64,000 bases of DNA from JANPPS01 sp043758105 (GTDB lineage: Bacteria > Pseudomonadota > Alphaproteobacteria > Acetobacterales > Acetobacteraceae): NCBI GenBank assembly GCA_043758105.1, contig JAYVOF010000234.1, forward strand, positions 12,211 to 76,210. Reading direction: 5' to 3'. The notes below the pieces were generated by a model. It saw only the letters and a program-made list of their open reading frames with translations, searched no databases and had not been told where the DNA came from. Of this stretch, positions 25,446 to 35,205 are shown piece by piece. Within the stretch, counting starts at the first letter, position 1; every line of letters begins with the position of its first letter. Position numbers and translations under genes: made by a program.

Positions 25446-26000
25446 TTAGCGCGCTGCCGGACGGCGCGGGGCGCGGCGGGCTGGGGGGGTGCTCTTCTTT
25501 TCGGCCGGGGCGGCTTCGGCGGGGACACCCTCGCCGCGCGTGACGTTGACCGCGACCTTTAACGTCGCCTCCGCCGCACCGGCCGTGCGCGGACGCAGCG
25601 TCACGGTGAACGCGTCGGCGCCCACGAAGCGCGGGAACGGCGTGTATTCCACCCGGCTCCGCCCATTGATGGCGCGCACATAGATCTGGCCATGCGCCGG
25701 ACGGTTGGCGAGCAGCGCCAGCGCGAACTCGCGTCCACCCTTCTCGGTCGCATACACGCCGCACCAGCCGTCATTGGTCATGGCGATGGTCGCATCCGCT
25801 GCGATGGCCGAGGTGAAGTCCGGCGCGGACGGCGTGCAGGTCTTGGCCTGGCCATCGAGGATCTCATCGGCAGCGATAACGGGCCCAGTGGCGGGCGTGG
25901 CGCAGCCCTGCAGCAACAGACCGGCGAGGGCAACGAGGCAAAGGGGACGAAAGGTCAAAGAACGGCTCCTGGAACGGCAGATGCGCACCCTCTGCCACAT
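25446..26000 (-). CDS. Predicted lipoprotein
   Basis: A 184-residue protein with a lipobox after a hydrophobic stretch (LCLVALAGLLLQGC), so it is probably anchored in the envelope. The mature domain has an Ig-like/beta-rich look (YVRAINGRSRVEYTPFPRFVGADAFTVTLRP), reminiscent of cadherin-like or bacterial Ig domains. It ends in a proline/arginine/alanine-rich tail. A terminator follows the gene. Function unknown. Confidence 0.75.
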   Translation of the reverse strand: MWQRVRICRSRSRSLTFRPLCLVALAGLLLQGCATPATGPVIAADEILDGQAKTCTPSAPDFTSAIAADATIAMTNDGWCGVYATEKGGREFALALLANRPAHGQIYVRAINGRSRVEYTPFPRFVGADAFTVTLRPRTAGAAEATLKVAVNVTRGEGVPAEAAPAEKKSTPPARRAPRRPAAR

Positions 26001-26030
26001 GCGGGCAGCCGGGCCAAGCGGGAATGCATG

Positions 26031-29000
26031 TCAAAGGTGGATGACGGTGACCGGTAATGAGCGGGCCAAGTCCACCAGATGCTCGTGATGGGTCAGCACG
26101 ATCACCTGAACGTCGCCGCTCAGCGCCACCAACGCCTGAAGCGCCGCACGGGCCCGGGTGTCATCGAAGGTCTGCAGCACGTCATCGGCGATGAACGGCA
26201 ACGGCGCCTGCACCGCCGCGTGGTCCTGCAGCGCCACCATGCGGAGTGCCAAATACAGCTGGTCCCGCGTGCCCTCCGACAACTCCGCCAGCGCCTTTTT
26301 CTCTTTTGGAAACGCATGCTCCACCGCATGCAGCGCCGCCCCGGTCTCGTCATCCAGTACCAGGTGATACGCCCCCCCGGTCACCGCCCCGAACATGTCC
26401 GACACGCGGCGGAGCGCGCCACCGCCCATCGTGTCCTCCACCTCCTGCGTCGCCCGGTGCAGTAATCCGCCCGCCAGATGCAGCATGAGCTGGTGTTCCA
26501 ACAGCCGGGCGTAGTGGGATAGCGCGCCCTCTTGCGCCTGCGCCGTGGCGGTGGAGTCCGTGGCGGCCGCGTCCTTCGTGGCGGCATTCTGCAGCGTGTT
26601 GACCGCAATCGCAGTCGCCTCCGCCGCCAGATTGGCCTGCTTCGCCGCGTCCTCCGCCTGATCCCGCGCGGAACCGAGGTCGGGAATCGCGCCCGATGCC
26701 GCGGTCAGCGCCTCGAGCGTGAGCCCGCTGCCGTGCTGCCTCACTCCGGCGAGGGCGTCATCCCTGATTTTGCTGTGCCGGGCATGCTCGCGGGCGGCGA
26801 TGATTCGGCGCTCTGCCTCGACCGGATCGGCCGCGCCGGCCTTGGCTACGACGGTGCGCAGACGCTCTGCCGCCGCTCGCGCCGCGCTGTCTTTCAGGGC
26901 CAGCGTCGCCTTGGCCCCGGTCACCGCGAGGCTCTCCTGCTCCGCTGCACTTACACGTCCCGCTGCCCGGTCCCGGCGCCCGATCAGCGCCTCGGCCGTT
27001 TCGATCGGCGCGCCGCCGGGCACGTCCATCGCTTGGGCCAGCGCGGCGACATCGGTGGTGAACCGGGCGAGGCTTGCCTCCATCGCCTCGATCCGTTGCG
27101 TGAAGCCGTTTGCCTCGCGCACATACTCGCGCAATTGGCTCAGCGCTTCGAGCACTGTGGCGGTCTCTGCTGGCCGCTCTGCCGCGGGCCGGCTGAGGCT
27201 GGTGAGGGTGTGCGCCCACTCGGTCTCCCACTGTGCCAGCGCGTCCTCGGCATGCGTGCGGTCCAGCGTGGCCGCCGCCTGCTCCGTGCGGGCATTGGCG
27301 AGCGCGTCAGTCCATTTCGCCTGGACCTGCGCCGATTTGGTGGCGGCCTTTACCCGTTCATCTGCCAAGGCCAGCAATTCCGGTAACGGGGCGTCCGGGA
27401 TGGCCAAAAGCTGGGCAAACCGCGCGGCCCATCCGGCGTGCCGGAGGGTCACGGCCGCCGCCTCGCCCGCGGCGCGCTCCTCGGCCAGCAACGCCTCCAC
27501 CACCTTTGACCGCGTTTTAAGCCAGCGCCCTAGCTCGGCGAGGGTCGCGTCCGGGGGGAGATGCAGCGGCGCCACGGCGCGGGCCCATGCCTCGTTCGCC
27601 GTGCGGGCCACGGTTTCGGCGGCCTCCGCAGCCTGGGTCTGTCCCGTGTGGCGCGCATCCTGCTCCGCCAGGTCCTTGGTCAGCCGCTCGGCCTTCGTCA
27701 CCCGGGCCAGTTCTTCCAGCCGCCGGTCGGCCAGGCTGTCGGCGTGACGGAGGTGACGGTCAAACACCAGCGCGAGCGGGTCGGCCCCGGCATAGTCCCG
27801 CTCCGCCTCCGCATCGGGATGGCCTTCGAGGCGACGGGCGATCAGACCCCAGCCGCGGTCCCGGATGTCCCGCGCCGCGCGAATGGCGGCCGCGTCCGGC
27901 AAGGGCTGCGACTGCAACGCCGCCAGCTCCTGCCGGATCTTCTGGCTTGTCTGCAGGGTGGTGGCGCACTCGGTCCGGGCCAGCTTGACGGTGGTGGCGG
28001 CGTCGTGCCGGGCCTGGTCTAGCCGCTCGAACACCGCATCGTCGGCGGGGGCCAGCGCGCGCAACGCCCCGGCCGCCCCGGTCCAGCCGGGCACGGACGC
28101 GAGCGCCGCCGCGAGCGCCGCCCTGGCGTCGCGCACGGATGCCGCGCATTCGGCCGCGTGCTCTGCCGGGTTCCGGTCGATCTCTTGCCGCAGCGGCGCC
28201 AGGCCATCGGGTGCCGCGACCAAGCCAGGCGGCGGTGCCTGTTCCAAGCCGGCGCGTTTCTGCTCCGCCTCCCGCACCCGTTTTGCCGTCGAGTCCCGCG
28301 TGCTCACGAGCCCGGCGTGACGAGTGATCGCGCCGCGGGCGGCGGTGACGATGGCGATGGCGGGGATCAGCGTGCCTGCGTCCTCCGGCGGCACGGACGC
28401 GCCGATATCCACGAGGGTCGCACCGATCAGCGCCAGGGTCTTCGCCCGGTTATCACGCAGGCCCGGGAGGTCGTTCTGCTCCTTCTTCACCTCACCCAGA
28501 CGTTCCATGAGGCCCGTCAGCGCCGCTGCGTGCTTTTGCGCCGCGTCATCCAGGGTGATGTTTTGGTAGCGCTGTTCGGCGTCCTGGACCGTTTGCTGGG
28601 CGTCCCGGTGCCCGGCCGCGGAGGTCACGGCGGCCGCGCGTGCGTCCGCCAGTTCCGTCTCCAGGCCGGGCGTCAGGGTGGGGGCGTCTGGATGGGCGGC
28701 GAACCAGGCCGTCGCCTCCATGAGCGCCGCCAGATGCGGGCGCACCAGGTCGATCCGGTGCAGCTGCCGGGTAACCGCCACCGCCTCCTCCTGCGCCGAG
28801 CGGGCGGTGGCGTGCGCCTGTTGCGCGTCCGCCAGCGCCTTGATCTGCTGCTCCCGCTGCCCCGGAGCCTGCACGGCGTCAGACGCGGCCTTCCGCGCCA
28901 GGGTGAGTGCGGCCAGGGCAGCGTTCAGCGGCGGCTTACTTTTACCGGAGCCATACTGTTCGGTCCGGCGCGCCTCTAGCGCCGCGCGCACTTTAAAGGC

Positions 29001-29453
29001 GGAGGCGAGTTCCCCGGTACCGGCCAGCATCGCCACGCCGAGCATATCATTGCCTTTCAGATCCGTGCCGCCCTTGCGCAGCCGCGCCGTATCAAGCGCG
29101 AACAGCTGCTCCAACTGCCGGGGCGTGGTGGAGCGGATCAGGGCGGCGAAGCGGGCCGGGTCTGTGTGGGTGCGCTGAGGCTTGCCGGTGCGGGTCCAGC
29201 CGAAGCTGAACGGCGCGCCGTCCGCGTCGATCGCGTCCGCCAGCAACGCCATGCCGGGGTAGCCATAACGAAACCGCATCGGCGATTGCATTGGAATGTC
29301 GAACAGCACGTCATGGAACGCCTGCCGCAGCACGGACTTGCCGGCCCCATTCGGTGCCACGATCAGCGTGACCTGCCCCGGCTCGGCGGCCAGCGGAATA
29401 TCGGCGGAGGCGAAGCTGCCGTAGTGGTCGAGCCGCAGCCGGGTCAGCCTCAC
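26031..29453 (-). CDS. YhaN-like SbcC/SMC-type AAA ATPase
   Basis: A 1140-residue ATPase. The N-terminal LRLDHYGSFASADIPL and Walker A VAPNGAGKS come first. A very long helical middle follows, with many Ala/Glu/Arg/Gln and repeated EQ, DA, LA heptads (coiled coils). The C-terminus has the signature LAELSEGTRDQLYLALRM and Walker B PLPFIADDVLQTFDDTRA. Such proteins pair with SbcD-like nucleases to open DNA ends. The stop codon of the nuclease gene overlaps its ATG. Confidence 0.88.
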   Translation of the reverse strand: MRLTRLRLDHYGSFASADIPLAAEPGQVTLIVAPNGAGKSVLRQAFHDVLFDIPMQSPMRFRYGYPGMALLADAIDADGAPFSFGWTRTGKPQRTHTDPARFAALIRSTTPRQLEQLFALDTARLRKGGTDLKGNDMLGVAMLAGTGELASAFKVRAALEARRTEQYGSGKSKPPLNAALAALTLARKAASDAVQAPGQREQQIKALADAQQAHATARSAQEEAVAVTRQLHRIDLVRPHLAALMEATAWFAAHPDAPTLTPGLETELADARAAAVTSAAGHRDAQQTVQDAEQRYQNITLDDAAQKHAAALTGLMERLGEVKKEQNDLPGLRDNRAKTLALIGATLVDIGASVPPEDAGTLIPAIAIVTAARGAITRHAGLVSTRDSTAKRVREAEQKRAGLEQAPPPGLVAAPDGLAPLRQEIDRNPAEHAAECAASVRDARAALAAALASVPGWTGAAGALRALAPADDAVFERLDQARHDAATTVKLARTECATTLQTSQKIRQELAALQSQPLPDAAAIRAARDIRDRGWGLIARRLEGHPDAEAERDYAGADPLALVFDRHLRHADSLADRRLEELARVTKAERLTKDLAEQDARHTGQTQAAEAAETVARTANEAWARAVAPLHLPPDATLAELGRWLKTRSKVVEALLAEERAAGEAAAVTLRHAGWAARFAQLLAIPDAPLPELLALADERVKAATKSAQVQAKWTDALANARTEQAAATLDRTHAEDALAQWETEWAHTLTSLSRPAAERPAETATVLEALSQLREYVREANGFTQRIEAMEASLARFTTDVAALAQAMDVPGGAPIETAEALIGRRDRAAGRVSAAEQESLAVTGAKATLALKDSAARAAAERLRTVVAKAGAADPVEAERRIIAAREHARHSKIRDDALAGVRQHGSGLTLEALTAASGAIPDLGSARDQAEDAAKQANLAAEATAIAVNTLQNAATKDAAATDSTATAQAQEGALSHYARLLEHQLMLHLAGGLLHRATQEVEDTMGGGALRRVSDMFGAVTGGAYHLVLDDETGAALHAVEHAFPKEKKALAELSEGTRDQLYLALRMVALQDHAAVQAPLPFIADDVLQTFDDTRARAALQALVALSGDVQVIVLTHHEHLVDLARSLPVTVIHL

Positions 29454-30679
29454 TTCGCCAGTTCCCCGATCACCAATGCACGGGCCTGCGCCTCGAGGGC
29501 CGCCGGAACCTCGCCGCGCATGAGCGCATGCAGCGGGTGCGAGGGGTCCAGCAGCTCACCGGTGCGCTTCATCTGGTCCTTGATGAACTCCATCAGCCCG
29601 GGATCGATCGTGGCCGGACGCTCCAGGGCTGTGATCAGCGCGCCGATCACGCCGGGCTGCTCGCGCAGGTTCTCGATGCCCGGGGAGGTGGTCTCGATCC
29701 GGACGTCCTCGATCCACAGCTCATCCTGGCTCGCGGTCTCTTGCGCGGCCGCGCGGATGTTCTGCAGGGTCGCCTCCGGCGATTGTACCAACTCTGCATG
29801 GATCGGACACGCCCCGAACAAATGCAGCCGCAGCGCCAGCATGCGCCCGTCCGACAGCATGACGACTTCATTTAAGGCCATGCGCACCCGATCCAGCATA
29901 GCCTCAATCGAGGGCGCACCGAATAGGTTCACCTCGAGCCGGGCCCAGCGCAGCACGTCGAGCGAAAGGTGCTCGGCCGATTTTACCCGCCCGCCCTCCA
30001 CCGTCACGAGCGTGGCCCCCTTGTCGCCCTCCTCGTTGATATGGCGGCCTTGCAGGACGCCGGGGAACACGATCCAGGGATCCTGCGATAGCACGGCCCG
30101 GGCGTGCACGTGGCCCAGCGCCCAATAGTCGTAGCCATGCCGGGTCAGGTCCTCGATCGAGCACGGCGCGTAATTCTCATGCCCGCCCAGCCCGCAGGCG
30201 GTGTGGAGCAGGCCGATGTTGAACCGTTCCGGGACGGCGCGCGGATACGCTTCGGCTAGGTTGTCGCGGACCGCCTTGGTGGCAAAGCTCTGGCCGTGCA
30301 CCGCGACCGGCAGCGCCTTCAGCAGCCGCGTCTCCGCAGCCGCGGACCCCATCATGCCCGGCACCGCCAGCTTGGCCGAGAGCAGGCTCTCCGCATCATG
30401 ATTGCCGCGGATGGCGACAATCTCGATGCCGTCGCGGGTCAGCCGCGTTAGCTGCTGCACCAGGAATTGACCGCAGCGCCAATCCTTCTGCGCCCCGTCA
30501 TATAAATCCCCGGCCAGCAGCACGAAGCCCACCCGCCGCTCCAGCGCCGTATCCACCAGCCGCACCAGCGCCTGTCGTGTGGCGTCCCGGATGCGCTCGC
30601 GCGGCGCCTCTGGATCGAGGCCGCGGAGCGGGCTGTCCAGATGCAAATCGGCGGCGTGTAGGAAGGTGAAGTTCGGCAT
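29450..30679 (-). CDS. YhaO-like DNA repair exonuclease (SbcD/Mre11-type metallophosphoesterase)
   Basis: A 409-residue calcineurin-fold nuclease. Metal ligands are visible in FLHAADLHLDSPL, LAGDLYDG, IRGNHDAES and GHVHAR. It is the first gene of a two-gene operon with the SbcC-like ATPase, as in Bacillus yhaO-yhaN. It is divergent from the MFS gene, sharing a 68-base intergenic region. Confidence 0.9.
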   Translation of the reverse strand: MPNFTFLHAADLHLDSPLRGLDPEAPRERIRDATRQALVRLVDTALERRVGFVLLAGDLYDGAQKDWRCGQFLVQQLTRLTRDGIEIVAIRGNHDAESLLSAKLAVPGMMGSAAAETRLLKALPVAVHGQSFATKAVRDNLAEAYPRAVPERFNIGLLHTACGLGGHENYAPCSIEDLTRHGYDYWALGHVHARAVLSQDPWIVFPGVLQGRHINEEGDKGATLVTVEGGRVKSAEHLSLDVLRWARLEVNLFGAPSIEAMLDRVRMALNEVVMLSDGRMLALRLHLFGACPIHAELVQSPEATLQNIRAAAQETASQDELWIEDVRIETTSPGIENLREQPGVIGALITALERPATIDPGLMEFIKDQMKRTGELLDPSHPLHALMRGEVPAALEAQARALVIGELAK

Positions 30680-30747
30680 GGGGTGAGCATAGCTGATGCG
30701 CCGAGTCGTTGCTGGGCAAGATCGGCGGATGCTGCGTAGGGTGGTGA

Positions 30748-31947
30748 ATGTCCGAAGTGATCGATGACCGGCGTGCCCGTGCGAATGTATTCCGGCTTGC
30801 CGCCGCGCAGGCGTTGGCGGGGGCGAATGCGGCGGTGATTTTTGCCACCGGGGGCATTATCGGCAGCACGCTGTCGCCGGACCCGGCGTTGGCGACTGTG
30901 CCGATCTCCGTCTTTGTGGTCGGAATGGCTGTGGGCACGTTGCCGACGGGATGGATCGCGCGGCGGTTCAGCCGGCGGGCGGCGTTTCAGGCCGGGGCCG
31001 GGTGCGGCATGGTGGCGGGGCTCGTGGCCGCGCTGGCGCTGTGGGCCGGGTCGTTCGGGTTGTTCTGCGTCGCGACCGCGTTCGGGGGGTTGTATGCCGC
31101 CGTCGTGCAGTCGTTCCGGTTTGCCGCCGCCGATGGGGCGAGTGCGGCGTTCAAGCCGCGGGCGTTGTCGTGGGTCATGGCGGGGGGCGTGTTCGCCGGC
31201 GTGATCGGGCCGCAACTCGTGACTTTGACCATGGATTTGTCACCGCATTTGTTCTTGGTGAGCTATCTGGCGCAGGCTGGCGTGGCACTCATTGCGATGT
31301 TGGTGCTGTCCGGCGTCAGCGTGCCGCCGCCGGCACTGGTCATGGCCCGCGGCCGGCCGTTGCTGGAGATCATTCGCCAGCGCCGCTTCATGGTGGCCGC
31401 ACTTTGTGGCGTGGTCAGCTACTCGTTGATGAACCTGGTCATGACCTCGGCGCCGCTGGCGATGCGGCTGTGCGGATTGTCACTCGGGACGTCCAACTTG
31501 GCGCTGCAATGGCACATCGTGGCGATGTATGGGCCGAGCTTCTTTACCGGCTCCCTCATCGCCCGGTTCGGCGCGCCCCGCATTGTGGCGGTGGGGCTCA
31601 CGTTGCTGGCCGCGGCGGCGGTAACCGGCATGTCCGGGTTGACGGCCGGGCACTTTACGCTCGGTCTGGTGCTGCTCGGCCTCGGCTGGAATTTCGGCTT
31701 TGTCGGCGCGTCCGCGATGGTGCTGGAGACGCATCGTCCGGAGGAGCGGACGCGGGTGCAGTCGTTCAACGATTTCCTGATCTTTGGCACCATGGCCCTG
31801 GGCTCGTTCTCGTCCGGGCACGTCTTGGCGACGTATGGCTGGGCGGCGGTGAACTGGGTGGTGTTCCCGCCCGTGGCGCTGGCCCTGTTGGTGCTGGCCT
31901 GGGTGTCATTGCGAGCCGCTTGGCGAAGAAATCCAGGGGCGGCATGA
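30748..31947 (+). CDS. MFS transporter with a repeat-derived C-terminus
   Basis: A 399-residue major facilitator with about 12 hydrophobic segments. The loop 2-3 motif reads GTLPTGWIARRFSRRAAF, and the second half has GNLIARFG-like GSLIARFGAPRIVAVG. The final SLRAAWRRNPGAA and the TGA stop are coded by half of the genomic palindromic repeat (31905-31940), so the original C-terminus was probably replaced or extended. Substrate unknown. Confidence 0.85.
   Translation: MSEVIDDRRARANVFRLAAAQALAGANAAVIFATGGIIGSTLSPDPALATVPISVFVVGMAVGTLPTGWIARRFSRRAAFQAGAGCGMVAGLVAALALWAGSFGLFCVATAFGGLYAAVVQSFRFAAADGASAAFKPRALSWVMAGGVFAGVIGPQLVTLTMDLSPHLFLVSYLAQAGVALIAMLVLSGVSVPPPALVMARGRPLLEIIRQRRFMVAALCGVVSYSLMNLVMTSAPLAMRLCGLSLGTSNLALQWHIVAMYGPSFFTGSLIARFGAPRIVAVGLTLLAAAAVTGMSGLTAGHFTLGLVLLGLGWNFGFVGASAMVLETHRPEERTRVQSFNDFLIFGTMALGSFSSGHVLATYGWAAVNWVVFPPVALALLVLAWVSLRAAWRRNPGAA
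31905..31940. repeat. Half copy of the palindromic repeat, forming an MFS gene's 3' end
   Basis: GTCATTGCGAGCCGCTTGGCGAAGAAATCCAGGGGC matches the left half of the other copies; the right half is missing. It is translated as the last residues of the MFS transporter. Confidence 0.85.
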
Positions 31948-31965
31948 GCGCTGGTGGCGGCAATT

Positions 31966-33009
31966 TTACAGCCGCAGCGTCTGGCTCATTCCGCCCATCG
32001 TCTGCGTCATCGTGCCCGGGGCGGCCTCCTGCGCCATCTTTTTCAGCGGACGCCAGTCGCGGAAGAACGCCGTGCCGATCAGTTCGGCCAGGCCTTGCAG
32101 GTCGCTTTGCAGACGGTCGAGGAACGCGTGCAGGCCGTATTCCAACAGCGACGGCACGTCCCGGTTCATGCCGGCCCGCACCTCACCGATCCGCTCCAGC
32201 ACGCCCGCCGTATCCCGCAGGCCATAGCGGCTGCGTAAATCGTGCAGATGCCACTCCATCTGCGCGATACAGAGCGCTACCGAGCGGGCAAAGCTCGTGT
32301 CATGCAGCAAGAACTCCACTACGTCCGCCGGCACGAAGCCCGCGACGCTGACCCGGCGAAATGCGTGATACCCGGCCGCCGCGCGCAGCAGCGCGTTCCA
32401 TTGCGTGAGCTCAACCACCCGCCGCTCCTCGGTGCCGACCGGGGTCAGCAGGTGGTATTTGATATCCAATAGCCGCGTCGTCTGATCCGCCCGTTCGATC
32501 AGCCGTCCGATTTCATAGAAATGCCAGCCCTGGTCCCTGAAGAATGTGCCTTCGGTGATGCCGGTATGGGCCTGCACGCCCTCCTTGATCCGGCGGCACA
32601 GGCGGGATAGCGCGTCCCCCTCGAGTTCCGCCGGGTCGATCGACATGACGTCGCGGTGGAACACGTTCAGCTGCATCCACATCTCGGTCGAGATCAGCGG
32701 GCGCAGCATGCGGGCATTGGTGCGGGCTGCCTCGAGGGCGCCCGGAATGCTTGTGGGGTTGGTGGCGTCCAGCAGATAGAACCGCTTGATGCTGGGCGCG
32801 TCGAACGGGAGTTTGCGTTCCACGATGCCCTCCTGGTCCGCCATGATCGCCACCAGCGCGCCCCACGCCTCCGCCTCACGGCCGGGGCTTTCGAACGTTT
32901 GCGTGACGTCGATCAGCCGGGCGAGGTTCTCCACCCGCTCCAAATACCGCGCCATCCAGAACAGCCCCTCGGCGTCCCGGGTCAGCAGCGGGTTTGCCGT
33001 GCGGCTCAT
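31966..33009 (-). CDS. Alpha-E domain protein (DUF403)
   Basis: A 347-residue all-helical protein; LTRDAEGLFWMARYLERVENLARLIDV is the family's N-terminal signature. FYEIGRLIERADQTTRLLDIKYHLL and LCIAQMEWHLHDLRSRYGL are also characteristic. It is always found with a circularly permuted ATP-grasp protein, as here, where its ATG overlaps the end of that gene. The pair is thought to form or modify peptide bonds on an unknown substrate. Confidence 0.88.
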   Translation of the reverse strand: MSRTANPLLTRDAEGLFWMARYLERVENLARLIDVTQTFESPGREAEAWGALVAIMADQEGIVERKLPFDAPSIKRFYLLDATNPTSIPGALEAARTNARMLRPLISTEMWMQLNVFHRDVMSIDPAELEGDALSRLCRRIKEGVQAHTGITEGTFFRDQGWHFYEIGRLIERADQTTRLLDIKYHLLTPVGTEERRVVELTQWNALLRAAAGYHAFRRVSVAGFVPADVVEFLLHDTSFARSVALCIAQMEWHLHDLRSRYGLRDTAGVLERIGEVRAGMNRDVPSLLEYGLHAFLDRLQSDLQGLAELIGTAFFRDWRPLKKMAQEAAPGTMTQTMGGMSQTLRL

Positions 33010-34448
33010 TCAGCGAGCACCCAGGTGTCCTTAGAACCGCCGCCTTGGGACGAATTGACGATCAGGCTGCCCTCTTTCAAGGCAACGCGGGTGAGGCCGC
33101 CGGGCAAGACCCACGTGTCCCGGCCGGTCACGGCAAACGGACGCAAATCCAGATGCCGCGGCCGGAGCCCGGCGTCCGTCAAAGTCGGCGAGACGCTAAG
33201 CCCGATCATCGGCTGGCTGATCCAATTACCGGGCTCGGCCAAGATGGCGGCACGCGACGCGTCCAACTCCGCCGTGGTGGCCCGGGGTCCGACCGTGATG
33301 CCGTAACCGCCGCTTTCGCCCACGGGCTTGGTCACCAGCTCGTGAAGATGCGCCATGGTGTACGCCAGCCCCTCCGGCTCGCCACAGATATGGGTTTCGA
33401 CGTTCGGCAGTATCGCGTCCTCCCCCAAATAGTATTTTATGATGCGTGGCATGTAGGCGTAGATGGCTTTGTCATCTGCAACTCCCGTGCCAACCGCGTT
33501 GGCCAGCGTGACGTTGCCATGCCGCCAGGCGGAAATGAGCCCGCGGACGCCGAGCATGCTGTCGGGACGGAACACTGACGGGTCCAGGAAGTCATCGGCG
33601 ATGCGGCGGTAAATGGTGTGGACGCGCCGTAGCCCGCCCGTGGTGCGCATCCATACCCGGTCATCCTCCACCAAGAGGTCGGCTCCCTCCACCAACGGCA
33701 CGCCCATCTCGCGCGCCAGGAACACGTGTTCGAAATAGGCCGAATTATAGATGCCGGGGCTCAGCAGCACGACCTGCGGGTCCACCACACCCTCCGGCGC
33801 GATCTCGTCCATGGCGCTACGCAGCCGCCGCCCGTAATCGTCCACCGGGCGGAGCCGCATGCCGGCGACCAGGTCCGGGAAGGCGCGCAGCATCAAATGC
33901 CGGTTTTCCACCACATAAGACACGCCGGACGGCGTACGGGCATTGTCCTCCAGCACGCAAAAATTCCCGGCCTGATCCCGCACCAGATCGATGCCGCAAA
34001 TATGGACATAGGTGCCGAACCGGACGGGGAAGCCCTCCATCTCCGGACGGTAATTGGGATTACCATAGATGAGGGCGTGCGGAACGATGCCGTCTTTGAC
34101 GATGTTCCGGGCGTTATAGATGTCTTGCAGAAATAGGTTCAGCGCGCGCACCCGCTGCTGGACGCCGCGCTCCAGCACGGCCCATTCCGGCGCGGTGATG
34201 ATGCGGGGGACGCAGTCGAACGGCAGGATCCGGTCGATCGCCGTAGCGTCCGAATAGACGGTGAAGGTGATGCCGAGGTTGAATAGATCCCGCTCCGCCG
34301 CCCGCGCCCGCGCCCGCAGCGCATCGAGGCCGATACCCCCGATCCGCGCCCGGATGCGGGACGCGGCGTCTCCATCGCGTGTGGTCAGCTCGCAGAAATA
34401 CTCCCCCGCGTCATAGCTTGCGAAGGGATCGGGGATGGGCATCGTCAT
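33006..34448 (-). CDS. Circularly permuted ATP-grasp type 2 protein (DUF404/DUF407)
   Basis: ATG 34448 is chosen because AAGGAG stands eight bases before it; 480 residues result. Family regions are ITFTVYSDATAIDRILPFDCVPRII, NLFLQDIYNARNIVKDGIVPHALI, GIDLVRDQAGNFCVLEDNARTPSGVSYVVENR and PHICGE-like ETHICGEPEGLAYTM. With the alpha-E gene it forms a two-gene operon; the transglutaminase-like third partner often seen elsewhere is not present. Confidence 0.9.
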   Translation of the reverse strand: MTMPIPDPFASYDAGEYFCELTTRDGDAASRIRARIGGIGLDALRARARAAERDLFNLGITFTVYSDATAIDRILPFDCVPRIITAPEWAVLERGVQQRVRALNLFLQDIYNARNIVKDGIVPHALIYGNPNYRPEMEGFPVRFGTYVHICGIDLVRDQAGNFCVLEDNARTPSGVSYVVENRHLMLRAFPDLVAGMRLRPVDDYGRRLRSAMDEIAPEGVVDPQVVLLSPGIYNSAYFEHVFLAREMGVPLVEGADLLVEDDRVWMRTTGGLRRVHTIYRRIADDFLDPSVFRPDSMLGVRGLISAWRHGNVTLANAVGTGVADDKAIYAYMPRIIKYYLGEDAILPNVETHICGEPEGLAYTMAHLHELVTKPVGESGGYGITVGPRATTAELDASRAAILAEPGNWISQPMIGLSVSPTLTDAGLRPRHLDLRPFAVTGRDTWVLPGGLTRVALKEGSLIVNSSQGGGSKDTWVLAE

Positions 34449-34649
34449 CGCAAAGCTCCTTTTCCCCCGGGTGCGGGGCTGCCCTGGTGTTATGGTAGCG
34501 TGATGAGGTCGCGGGTCAAACGGCAACGACATCCCATGATGTCAGCCCTTTATGAACGAGATGTCATGCCACCGCGGCGTTTCGTGTTGCATTACACGCC
34601 GATAGCCGGTTTACCTCCCCCGCCACCTTAATGACCGACCGGAGTTTCC

Positions 34650-35153
34650 ATGCGCATCCTTCCAGGCCTCGTTGCTGCCTGCCTCCTCACCAGTTCCCTC
34701 GCGCAGGCCCAATGCCTGCGTCCGGCCGATAACACCGCGTTCGAAGTGACCGGCCTCAAGACCCGGCTGATGGTGACGGCGCTCACGTGCCAAGCCAACG
34801 AAAAATACGACGCCTTCATCGTGAAATACCGGCCGGAGCTGGTGAACCAGGACCGCGCGCTCAACGGATACTTCAGCCGCGTGCACGGACGGGCCGGCAC
34901 CAAGCAGCGGGATGATTACGTCACGCAGCTCGCCAATAGCGAGGCCGCGGTCGGCACGCGCCAGGGCTCGTTGTTCTGCAACCAGAACCTGCCGATCTTC
35001 GAAGAAGTGATGGCGCTGCGGGGCGTGGCGGAGCTGCCGGCCTATGCGGGCGCCAAGGCGGTCGGCCAGCCGGTCGCCGCGACGGCATGCGGTGGCACGC
35101 CGGAGCGTGAGACGGCCCCCACGGCCACCCGGCGCCGCGCCCGTCGTTCTTGA
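34650..35153 (+). CDS. Secreted protein of unknown function
   Basis: A 167-residue protein with signal peptide MRILPGLVAACLLTSSLAQAQ. The mature part has four Cys (CLRP, LTCQ, LFCN, TACGG), which could form disulfides in the periplasm. It has a mid-section with KYRPELVNQDRALNGYFSRVHG and a very basic C-terminus (TRRRARRS). The GACCGGAG before ATG is a plausible ribosome-binding site. No family recognised. Confidence 0.75.
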   Translation: MRILPGLVAACLLTSSLAQAQCLRPADNTAFEVTGLKTRLMVTALTCQANEKYDAFIVKYRPELVNQDRALNGYFSRVHGRAGTKQRDDYVTQLANSEAAVGTRQGSLFCNQNLPIFEEVMALRGVAELPAYAGAKAVGQPVAATACGGTPERETAPTATRRRARRS

Positions 35154-35171
35154 ACGCTGCGATTCTGTTGT

Positions 35172-35201
35172 TGCAAGTAAGGCAGAAATGCCTTACTTGC
35201 A
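35172..35201 (+). promoter_or_regulatory. Perfect inverted repeat, likely operator of the AbrB/PIN pair
   Basis: TGCAAGTAAGGCA and TGCCTTACTTGCA form perfect 13-bp arms around a GAAA spacer. It lies immediately before ATG 35206. AbrB/MazE-type antitoxins commonly repress their own operon through such palindromes. Confidence 0.7.
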
Positions 35202-35205
35202 GCGC

